NCBI GenBank assembly: GCA_038227745.1
Contig: JBBRPS010000583.1
Location: 1-6,669 of the forward strand
Direction of reading: 5' to 3'
Length of the DNA stretch: 6,669 bases
From: DASPXY01 sp038227745
GTDB lineage: Bacteria; Planctomycetota; Planctomycetia; Gemmatales; Gemmataceae
This document shows, one piece after another, positions 1-6,604 of this stretch. The notes below the pieces were generated by a model, which had not been told where the DNA came from, did no database searches, and worked only from the letters and a program-made list of their open reading frames with translations. Made by a program: the position numbers and the translations under genes. The first letter of the stretch is position 1; each line of letters begins with the position of its first letter.

Positions 1-129
1 ACGCCCCTCAACGCGGCCCTGGACGAGGTGAAAGCGGCGCGCGGGCTGCAGGTCCCTGAAACCACCGAGCAACGCGCCTGGCTGGAACGTCACGCCCGGT
101 CGATCGCGCCCCCGCCGCAACCCGCATAA
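1..129 (+). CDS. C-terminal end of an unrecognised upstream protein (partial, 42 codons)
   Basis: The first reading frame is open from base 1 to a TAA at 127-129, giving 42 residues whose start lies outside the window. The codons look real: 34 of 42 end in G or C, as in the genes that follow. The visible tail is an amphipathic, charged helix-like stretch (begins TPLNAALDEVKAARG) followed by a proline-rich end (IAPPPQPA). It stops 10 bases before the DUF58 start, so the two genes are very likely co-transcribed. A MoxR AAA+ ATPase would be the expected neighbour in this kind of operon. However, the tail does not resemble the C-terminal lid region of MoxR proteins that I know, so I do not assign that function. 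No domain can be named from so short a piece. Confidence 0.6.
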   Translation, partial: TPLNAALDEVKAARGLQVPETTEQRAWLERHARSIAPPPQPA

Positions 130-139
130 GATTATTCCC

Positions 140-1036
140 ATGCCGGAATCCCCCCAATACCTCGACCCCCTGACGCTCGCCCGGGTCAGCAGCCTCGAAC
201 TGCAGGCCCGCCTTGTCGTCGAGGGCTACCTGTCGGGGATGCACAAGAGCCCTTACCACGGCTTCTCCGTCGAGTTCGCCCAGCACCGCGAGTACGTCCC
301 CGGCGACGACATCAAGCACATCGACTGGAAGGTCTACGGCCGCACCGGCCGCTTCTACCTCAAGCAATACGAGGAGGAAACGAACCTCGTCTGCTGGCTG
401 CTGCTCGACGTCAGTGAGTCGATGCGCTACGGCTCCAAGGAGGTGACGAAGTACGACTACGCCTGCATGGCGGCGGCCGGCCTGGCGTACCTCGTGCTGC
501 AGCAGTCCGACAGCGTCGCGCTGGTCACCTTCGACGACCAGATCCGCACGTTCCTCAAGCCGTCGAGCCAGCCGTCGCACCTCAAGGAGATGGTTCACGT
601 CATGAACCAGACGGCGGCGCGCGAGAAGACGGCGATGGCGCCGATCTTCCACGACCTCGCCGACCGCATCAACCGCCGCGCCCTGATCTTCGTCATCAGC
701 GACGTCTTCGACGACGTCGAGCAGGTGCTGATGGGCTTCAAGCACCTGCGCCACCGCCGCCACGAGGTCATCCTCTGGCACATCCTCGACAACGCCGAAC
801 TGACGTTCCCGTTCCAGGACTCGACGCTGTTCCGCGGCCTCGAGGGCTACCCGGAACTGCTGACCGATCCGCGCTCGCTGCGCAAGAGCTACCTGGAGCA
901 GGTCAACGAGTTCATCACGCAGCTGCAGCACGGCTGCCGCGACCAGAAAATCGACTACGTGCAGATGCGCACCGACACGCCGCTCAGCGTGGCCCTGTCG
1001 AGTTACCTGGCGCACCGACTGACCATGAGGAAGTAA
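140..1036 (+). CDS. DUF58 domain-containing protein with VWA-type metal site
   Basis: A complete 298-aa protein of the usual length for DUF58 proteins. These soluble proteins are generally encoded beside MoxR AAA+ ATPases and BatA/VWA membrane proteins and probably act with them in the cytoplasm; their biochemical role is poorly defined. The N-terminal lead (YLDPLTLARVSSLELQAR, residues 7-24) and the DUF58 signature (SPYHGFSVEF at 37-46, YVPGDDIKHIDW at 52-63, then KQYEEETN at 75-82) are both clear. A VWA-like fold follows, with a metal-ion-dependent adhesion (MIDAS) motif D90-x-S92-x-S94, a candidate MIDAS threonine at T164, and the later aspartate D188 in FVISD. All MIDAS ligands therefore look present. 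No signal peptide or membrane helix is visible. The ATG at 140 is chosen because the family N-terminus begins right there. The bases before it (GATTATTCCC) contain no good Shine-Dalgarno sequence, so translation may depend on coupling to the gene ending 10 bases upstream. The next gene starts 48 bases downstream on the same strand. Confidence 0.95.
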   Translation: MPESPQYLDPLTLARVSSLELQARLVVEGYLSGMHKSPYHGFSVEFAQHREYVPGDDIKHIDWKVYGRTGRFYLKQYEEETNLVCWLLLDVSESMRYGSKEVTKYDYACMAAAGLAYLVLQQSDSVALVTFDDQIRTFLKPSSQPSHLKEMVHVMNQTAAREKTAMAPIFHDLADRINRRALIFVISDVFDDVEQVLMGFKHLRHRRHEVILWHILDNAELTFPFQDSTLFRGLEGYPELLTDPRSLRKSYLEQVNEFITQLQHGCRDQKIDYVQMRTDTPLSVALSSYLAHRLTMRK

Positions 1037-1046
1037 GGCACGCAAG

Positions 1047-1068
1047 CCCACCCGTGGCACCGGGTGGG
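1047..1068 (+). promoter_or_regulatory. GC-rich hairpin between the DUF58 gene and the large BatA/VWA gene
   Basis: CCCACCCG at 1047-1054 is exactly complementary to CGGGTGGG at 1061-1068, giving an 8-bp stem with a 6-base loop (TGGCAC). It lies in the 48-base gap after the DUF58 stop codon and ends 3 bases before the ribosome binding site of the large gene. No run of T follows, so it is not a classical intrinsic terminator. It could protect mRNA, tune the ratio of the two proteins, or act as a weak attenuator; these roles are inferred. The stem also covers an alternative in-frame GTG at 1064, which makes that codon a poor start. Confidence 0.55.
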
Positions 1069-1071
1069 TCC

Positions 1072-1076
1072 GGGAG
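1072..1076 (+). promoter_or_regulatory. Ribosome binding site of the large BatA/VWA gene (GGGAG)
   Basis: GGGAG sits 8 bases before the ATG at 1085, an ideal Shine-Dalgarno spacing. It decides the start: the in-frame GTG at 1064 lies upstream of this site and inside a hairpin stem, and would add seven residues with no family resemblance. Confidence 0.7.
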
Positions 1077-1084
1077 TGGAACTC

Positions 1085-4000
1085 ATGCAGGCCGCCATTG
1101 CCTCTTTCGTTGTTCCTTTCGCCTTCCTCGGCCTCTGGGGTACGCTGTCCGTTGGGGCGGCGGCCGTCTCCATCCCGATCATCATTCACCTGCTCAACCG
1201 CCGCCGCTTCCGCATTGTCGTGTGGGCCGCCATGCGCTTCCTCCTCAATGCCCAGAAGCAGAACACCAGGCGGATGCGCATCGAACAGCTCCTCCTGCTG
1301 CTCGTCCGCTGTTCGCTTGTCCTATTCATCGTCCTGGCGATGGCCAGCGTCACGCCCTGGGCCGAGGCCATCTGGAACAAGCTCTGGCCCGACGGCGCCT
1401 CGCACATGCGACACCGCAGCACGCGCATCCACAAGATCATCGTCCTCGACGGCTCGCTGAGCATGGCCGTCAAGGCCGACGGCGGCAAGACCCTCTTCGA
1501 GCGCGGCCGCGACCTCGCCCTGCAAATCGTCCGCGAGTCGGCGCCCGGCGACGGCCTCAGCGTGGCCCTCATGAAGGACGTGCCCTCCTGGGTCGTCGGC
1601 GAGCCGGCGCTGGATGGCGCGCGCGTCGCCCGCGAAGTCGAGGGCCTGCGGCAAGCGCACGGCAACGCCAACGTCGCCGCGACGCTCAACATGGTCGCCG
1701 CCAAGCTCGCCGAGTCGGGCAAGCGCTTCGACGCCCGCGAGGTCTACTTCATCACCGACATGCAGCGCAGCACCTGGTTGAGCGGCCAGGGGCAGGAGGG
1801 CGCCAGGCCGGCGGGGAAAGAGGCGCGCGAGAAGGGCATCATCGAGGAGATCCGCAAGAGTGCCCAGACGATCTTCGTGGACGTCGGCCGCGATGGCGTC
1901 ACCAACGTCGCGGTCACGAACGTCGCCCTCGGCGACAGCCTCATCACCGTCGGCGCCGGCGTCCCCGTGATGGCGACCGTCCACAACTTCGGCCCCGATC
2001 CCCGGACCAAGCTGACCGTCGAATTGCTCGTCGGCCGCGCCCGCGAGAAGGCCGACGACCCGCCCTTCGCCCTGCGCAGCGTCGCCCAGGAGTTGGTCGA
2101 TGTGAAGCCGGGCAATTTTACGAACGTCCCCTTCGTCCACCAGTTCGTCGAGCCGGGCACCTACGCCGTCCAGGTCCGCGTCGAGGAGGACGACCTGCCC
2201 GTGGATGACGCCCGCACCGTCATCGTCACCGTGCGCGACAAGATCCCGACGCTGTTGGTCAACGGCAAGCCCTCCGTGGACCGCAACGAGAAGGCGACCG
2301 AGTACCTGCGCATCGCCCTCCGCCCGAACATCCCCGGGGCGCCCCGGGAGCTGACCTTGCCGATCAAGCCGAAGGTCTTCAGCGTCTCGCAGTTCGCCGA
2401 CACGAACGAGAGCAAGCTGGCCGACTACGACTGCATTTACTTGTGCGACGTGAGCCGCCTCACCCCGGCCGACGTCCGCCGCCTGGAGACGCACCTGCGC
2501 CGCGGCGGCGGCCTGGTCGTCGCGCTGGGCGACCGCACCGCCGAGCATCTCGAAGGCTACAACCGCCTGCTGTACAAGAACGGCCAGGGCCTGCTGCCCG
2601 CCCGCCTCCTCAGCGTCGAGCAGGGCACGCGCGATTACCATTTCACCCTGACCGCCGACCAGGACGCCTTCAGCCAGGCGCCGCTCAAGGCGTTCGCCGA
2701 CGACGACAACCGCGCCACCCTGACCCGGCCGCGCTTCCACCGCTACGTCCGCGCCGAGCCGGCCGCTGACGCCCACGTCCGCAAGATCCTCTGGTTCGCT
2801 GCCGAGGCGCAGTCGGACAAGGTGAAGCTCGGCAAGGACGTGCCGACCGGCGACCCCGCCATCCTGGAGTGGAACCCGCCGCTGCCGGCCGCGGAGCGCG
2901 CCCGCGCCCGCGCCGACCGACAGGAAGGCGCCGAGGGCCGCGGCCCGGCCGGGCCGTCGCGCTACCGCGGCAAGGTGATCCTCGTCACCACGACCCTCAA
3001 CATGGACTGGAACAGCTGGCCCGGCTCGCCGAGCTTCCTGCCCATGATGCAGGAGCTGTTCCGCGTCGCCGTCTCGGGCCGGCTGCGCGAGCGCTCCGCC
3101 ACCGTCGGCACCGCCCTGGAGGAGTATCTGCAGGCAGGGGCCGCCGACCTCGACGGCCATCTGTACGTCCCCGGCGTCAAGGACCCGGTGCGGGCGCGCA
3201 TCCGCGGCGCCGAGGACGCGACCGTGTTCCGCTGGGTCGATACCGACCTGAGCGGCGTCTACCGTCTCACCGTCGGCGCCGACCCGCGCGACTACCTGTT
3301 CGCCGTCAACGTCCCGGCCGCCGGCTCCGACCAGCGGCCCAGCGAGAGCGACCTGGCCCGCGTCAACAAGGAACGACTGCAGACCGCCTACCCGTCGTGG
3401 GACTTTCAGATTGTCACCCAGGTCGGCGACGTCCGCCATGCCGACGCCCCCGCCGCGGAAGACACCGAGGCGACCCCCGGCAACATCGGCCCGACCATCG
3501 CCCATTATCTGCTGCTCGCGGTCCTGGTGCTGCTGCTGACCGAGGTGGTGCTGGCCTGGGGGTTCGGTCATCACACCGCGGTCGCCGGCGCTTCCGGCCC
3601 GCCGAAGACCGGCCTGCTCTGGCCCGGCGTCATCGGCGCCGTCGCCCTGGCCGTCTTCGGACTCATCGCCTTCTCGCTGATCCACGCCGCCAACACCGGC
3701 GACTTCCTCGGCTATCTCGGCGACGACTTCCGCGGCCTGGTCGAGAGCTGGCTCGGCATCCCGCCGCCCGCCCCCGGCGAGGGCACGCGCTGGCGCCTCG
3801 AATGGACGCCGTACCTGCGCGACGCCGCCCACGACCCGTGGCTGGCCGGCGGCATCGCCCTCGCCGCCCTCGCCCTCGTCGCCGGCATCTACTACGTCGA
3901 GCCGCGCACCGCGGGCGGGCCGTACAAGTTCCTGCTCGGCGGCCTGCGCCTGTTCCTGGTCCTGCTGACGCTGGCCGTGCTGCTGCCGCAGCTCCAGCTG

Positions 4001-6436
4001 CGCTTCGAGCGCCAGGGCTGGCCCGACGTGGTGCTGCTGATCGACGACACGCGCAGCATGGGCGTGCCCGACTTCTACCGCGAGGAGGCCGTCCAGAAGA
4101 AGGCGGACAGCCTCGCCGAGCTCATCAAGAAGGAGACGCAGGAACGGCTGCCCGCGCGGATCGAGGCCCTCAAGGCGAAGCGCGACGAGAGGCAGAAGGC
4201 CGGCGCGAAGGCGGAGGCCGACAAGCTGACCGCCCTGGTACAGCGCCTGGAGAGCCAGCTCGCCGAGATCACCTCGCCCAACTGGCGGCCGTCGCGGCTG
4301 CAGCTCACGCAGGCCCTGCTCGGCCGCGAGGACCCCGACTGGATCAAGAGCCTGCTGTCGCGTCGCAAGATGAAGGTCCATATCTTCCACCTCGACACCC
4401 AGGGGCGGCTGGTGAAGCTCAAGGACGCCCTGGGGGCCGCGGCGGGCGAGATCACCGACGCCACCGACCCGGCCCTGCAAACGCGGGCGCGGCAGGCGAT
4501 TGCGGACCTGCAGCCGAGCGGCCACGACAGCCGGCTGGGGACGGCGGTGCGCCAGGTGCTCGACTACTACCGCGGCGCCTCGCTGACGGCGGTCATCATG
4601 CTCACCGATGGCGTCACCACGAAGGACGAGTCGCTGGGCCAGGTGGCCGAGTACGCCGGCCAGCGCGGCGTGCCGCTGTTCTTCGTCGGCGTCGGCGACG
4701 ACCACGAGGTGCGCGATCTCAAGCTGCACGACCTGCAGGTCGAGGACACGGTCTACGTCCACGACCGCGGCATCTTCGAGGCGCGGCTGACCGGCCGTGG
4801 CTACAAGGACCTCAAGGTGCCGGTCGTCCTCAAGGTCAAGGAAAAGGACGGCAAGGAGAAGGAACTGATGCGCGAGACGGTCCACGTGGACGCGCGCGGC
4901 AACCCGGTCAAGGTGCAGTTCAAGTACCAGTTCAACGAGCCCGGCGAAAGGCTGTACATCGTCGAGGTCGAGATGCCGAAGACGGAGCGCGGCGACAAGG
5001 CGCCGAACCCGGCCGACCTGCGCCTGCAGCGGAGTGTCTTCGTGCAGGAGAGCAAGCTCATCAAGGTGCTCTACATTGAGGGCACGCCGCGCTGGGAGTG
5101 GCGGCACATAAAGACCTTGCTGGAGCGCGAAAGTCCGGACAAGAAGCGTCAGAAGAGCATCGAGTTGAAGGTGCTGCTGACCGACGCGGACGACAATTTC
5201 CCGCAGCAGGACCGCACCGCCATCGCCGACTTCCCGGCGACGAAGGAGGAGCTGAACAGCTACGACGTCGTCATCCTGGGCGACGTCGATCCGCGCGGGC
5301 GGAAGCTGGGCGAGGGGCGGCTGCGCGACCTGGCGGACTTCGTGCGCGAGCGCGGCGGCGGCCTGCTGATGATCGCCGGCCCCGAGTTCAGCCCGCACGC
5401 CTACCGGGGCACCGCTCTGGCCGACGTGCTGCCGGTCGAGCCGACGGTGCAGCCGGCCGAACCGGAGGAGCGCACCGAAGGCTTCCGCATGGATCTGACG
5501 CCGGTCGGCCGCCGCCACCCGAGCTTCCGCTTCAGCTCGAACGACGCGGAGAACCTGGCGATCTGGGAGCGGCTGGCGCCGATGTACTGGTGGTCGGAGG
5601 GCTACCGCATCAAGCCGCTGGCCGAGGTGCTGGCGACCCACCCGCGGCGCAAGGCGGAGGTCAGGGGCAAGGGGCCGGTGGAGGGCCACCCGCTGGCGGT
5701 GCAGCAGTTCGTCGGCGCCGGCCGCTGCATGTTCTTCGGCTTCGACGAGACGTGGCGCTGGCACTTCCGCGAGGACGTGAAGCACTTCAACCACTTCTGG
5801 CTGCAGACGGTGCGCTACCTGTCGCGCAGCCGGGCGAGCCGCACCACGGTGCGCCTGGACCGGCAGACGCCGTACCGCGTCGGCGAGCCGATCAAGGTCA
5901 CGGTGCAGTTCCCCGACAGCACCGTGCCCGGCCAGAAGGCCGAGAAGAAGGAGAAGATCGACGTCAAGGTGCTGGTCGAGCACAAGCCGGCGGCCGGGCA
6001 GGAGGGCGGCGAGACGGAAATCCAGACGATGCAGCTCGCCAAGGTGGGTGGTAGCTGGAACACCTACGAGGGGTTGCTGGTGCGGACGCGCGAGGGCAAG
6101 TACCGCTTCCTGCTGACGACCCCGGACGTCAGCAGGCAGCAGCCGAGCGGCGAGAAGCCGAGCGCCGAGGGGATCGTGGTGCAGCCGCCGGGCGAGCTGG
6201 ACCGGCTGCGCATGAACGTCGAGGAGCTGAAGCAGGCGGCGGAGGCGACGGAAGGCAAGTTCTACACGCTGGAGACGGCGGACCAGGTGCTGGACGAGTT
6301 GCCGAGCGGGGTGCGGATCGTGCTGAACACGCCGCGGCCGCCGCAGGCGCTGTGGAACCACCTGCTGCTGTTCCTGGTAGTGTTGGGGTTGCTGGCGTCG
6401 GAATGGATTTTGCGGAAGCGCAAGCACCTGTTATAG
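1085..6436 (+). CDS. Giant two-module BatA/VWA membrane protein (BatA-VWA-Ig-GATase-like fused to VWA-Ig-GATase-like)
   Basis: A 1783-aa protein that probably acts in the cell envelope with DUF58 and MoxR partners; its molecular role is unknown. Module A begins with a BatA (aerotolerance regulator) N-terminus: TM1 about 6-34, HLLNRRR at 35-41, TM2 about 69-91. It continues with VWA1 (MIDAS D122, S124, S126, T200, D225), an Ig/CARDB-like region about 272-383, a GATase-like fold from 386 with RGGG at 473-476, the conserved tail block (KVILVTTTLNMDWNSWP, from 630) and TM3 at 805-827. Module B has TM4 about 843-866, TM5 about 920-939 and TM6 about 949-967. VWA2 follows (D987, T989, S991, T1153, D1175) with a coiled-coil-like insert at about 1000-1063. 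Next come an Ig-like region, a GATase-like fold (VLYIEGTPRWEWR at 1328-1340, RGGG at 1423-1426), a tail block (DETWRW at 1554-1559), a further Ig-like region, and TM7 about 1757-1775 ending RKRKHLL. The GATase folds show no nucleophile cysteine at the expected turn. Charge distribution places both VWA modules outside the cytoplasm. As I recall, the two modules are usually separate genes. Confidence 0.9.
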   Translation: MQAAIASFVVPFAFLGLWGTLSVGAAAVSIPIIIHLLNRRRFRIVVWAAMRFLLNAQKQNTRRMRIEQLLLLLVRCSLVLFIVLAMASVTPWAEAIWNKLWPDGASHMRHRSTRIHKIIVLDGSLSMAVKADGGKTLFERGRDLALQIVRESAPGDGLSVALMKDVPSWVVGEPALDGARVAREVEGLRQAHGNANVAATLNMVAAKLAESGKRFDAREVYFITDMQRSTWLSGQGQEGARPAGKEAREKGIIEEIRKSAQTIFVDVGRDGVTNVAVTNVALGDSLITVGAGVPVMATVHNFGPDPRTKLTVELLVGRAREKADDPPFALRSVAQELVDVKPGNFTNVPFVHQFVEPGTYAVQVRVEEDDLPVDDARTVIVTVRDKIPTLLVNGKPSVDRNEKATEYLRIALRPNIPGAPRELTLPIKPKVFSVSQFADTNESKLADYDCIYLCDVSRLTPADVRRLETHLRRGGGLVVALGDRTAEHLEGYNRLLYKNGQGLLPARLLSVEQGTRDYHFTLTADQDAFSQAPLKAFADDDNRATLTRPRFHRYVRAEPAADAHVRKILWFAAEAQSDKVKLGKDVPTGDPAILEWNPPLPAAERARARADRQEGAEGRGPAGPSRYRGKVILVTTTLNMDWNSWPGSPSFLPMMQELFRVAVSGRLRERSATVGTALEEYLQAGAADLDGHLYVPGVKDPVRARIRGAEDATVFRWVDTDLSGVYRLTVGADPRDYLFAVNVPAAGSDQRPSESDLARVNKERLQTAYPSWDFQIVTQVGDVRHADAPAAEDTEATPGNIGPTIAHYLLLAVLVLLLTEVVLAWGFGHHTAVAGASGPPKTGLLWPGVIGAVALAVFGLIAFSLIHAANTGDFLGYLGDDFRGLVESWLGIPPPAPGEGTRWRLEWTPYLRDAAHDPWLAGGIALAALALVAGIYYVEPRTAGGPYKFLLGGLRLFLVLLTLAVLLPQLQLRFERQGWPDVVLLIDDTRSMGVPDFYREEAVQKKADSLAELIKKETQERLPARIEALKAKRDERQKAGAKAEADKLTALVQRLESQLAEITSPNWRPSRLQLTQALLGREDPDWIKSLLSRRKMKVHIFHLDTQGRLVKLKDALGAAAGEITDATDPALQTRARQAIADLQPSGHDSRLGTAVRQVLDYYRGASLTAVIMLTDGVTTKDESLGQVAEYAGQRGVPLFFVGVGDDHEVRDLKLHDLQVEDTVYVHDRGIFEARLTGRGYKDLKVPVVLKVKEKDGKEKELMRETVHVDARGNPVKVQFKYQFNEPGERLYIVEVEMPKTERGDKAPNPADLRLQRSVFVQESKLIKVLYIEGTPRWEWRHIKTLLERESPDKKRQKSIELKVLLTDADDNFPQQDRTAIADFPATKEELNSYDVVILGDVDPRGRKLGEGRLRDLADFVRERGGGLLMIAGPEFSPHAYRGTALADVLPVEPTVQPAEPEERTEGFRMDLTPVGRRHPSFRFSSNDAENLAIWERLAPMYWWSEGYRIKPLAEVLATHPRRKAEVRGKGPVEGHPLAVQQFVGAGRCMFFGFDETWRWHFREDVKHFNHFWLQTVRYLSRSRASRTTVRLDRQTPYRVGEPIKVTVQFPDSTVPGQKAEKKEKIDVKVLVEHKPAAGQEGGETEIQTMQLAKVGGSWNTYEGLLVRTREGKYRFLLTTPDVSRQQPSGEKPSAEGIVVQPPGELDRLRMNVEELKQAAEATEGKFYTLETADQVLDELPSGVRIVLNTPRPPQALWNHLLLFLVVLGLLASEWILRKRKHLL

Positions 6437-6461
6437 TTGACGTGGGTGATCGGTCATTAGA

Positions 6462-6480
6462 GGGACGCCCGGGGTTCCGG
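6462..6480 (-). repeat. Inverted single copy of the 21-bp repeat unit (19 bases conserved)
   Basis: GGGACGCCCGGGGTTCCGG here is the exact reverse complement of bases 6611-6629 inside the tandem array downstream. The array unit therefore also occurs once in the opposite direction, about 130 bases away. Within it, CCCGG at 6468-6472 and CCGGG at 6477-6481 can form a small 5-bp hairpin with a GGTT loop. Confidence 0.85.
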
Positions 6481-6505
6481 GATACCAACGTGCGTGCCGC
6501 CCACC

Positions 6506-6604
6506 CGCCCGGGGTTCCGAAGACTCCACCCCGGGCTCTATTCGCAATGAAGCGCGTTGTTTTCTCGAATAGAGCCCGGGGTGGAGTCTTCGTAACCCCG
6601 GGCG
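6506..6604. repeat. 39-bp near-perfect inverted repeat with a 21-base loop (long hairpin; possible terminator or REP-like element)
   Basis: The left arm at 6506-6544 pairs with the right arm at 6566-6604 in 38 of 39 positions; the only mismatch is C6517 against T6593. The loop is 6545-6565. It begins 69 bases after the stop codon of the large gene and could stop or stabilise its transcript. There is no T-run after the right arm, so it is not a typical intrinsic terminator. Each arm also contains its own 8-bp pair, GCCCGGGG with CCCCGGGC (6507-6514 with 6529-6536, and 6574-6581 with 6596-6603). The element could therefore fold either as one long hairpin or as two short ones. Its outer ends are the same AACCCCGGGCG core as the tandem array it overlaps. 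Confidence 0.9.

Noticed and set aside
1064..1084. GTG at 1064 as the start of the giant protein
   Set aside because: It lies within a hairpin stem and upstream of the GGGAG site. The ATG at 1085 has ideal spacing from that site and begins right at the BatA membrane segment.
2333..2348. A 16-bp perfect palindrome (CCCGGGGC/GCCCCGGG) inside the giant gene, resembling the CCCGGG cores downstream
   Set aside because: It encodes in-frame residues (PGAPR) in a GC-rich gene and is not accompanied by other repeat copies. Chance is the simplest explanation.
2869..5079. A 736-codon open frame on the plus strand in another frame
   Set aside because: It is extremely Arg/Pro/Ala-rich, has no domain signature, and lies fully inside the well-supported BatA/VWA coding region.
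1322..6427. A 1701-codon open frame on the minus strand, antisense to the giant gene
   Set aside because: The plus-strand protein has clear domains, MIDAS motifs and membrane helices, while the antisense translation is Arg/Ala/Val/Leu/Asp-rich without recognisable motifs. Long antisense frames are expected where codons nearly always end in G or C.
6437..6460. Possible promoter starting with TTGACG right after the stop codon
   Set aside because: No acceptable -10 element is found at 16-18 bases spacing, and no gene is visible downstream for it to drive.
6129..6488. A 119-codon minus-strand open frame overlapping the gene end and the first repeat
   Set aside because: Its translation is low-complexity Ser/Pro/Ala/Arg, it mostly mirrors the C-terminus of the giant gene, and no ribosome binding site or domain supports it.
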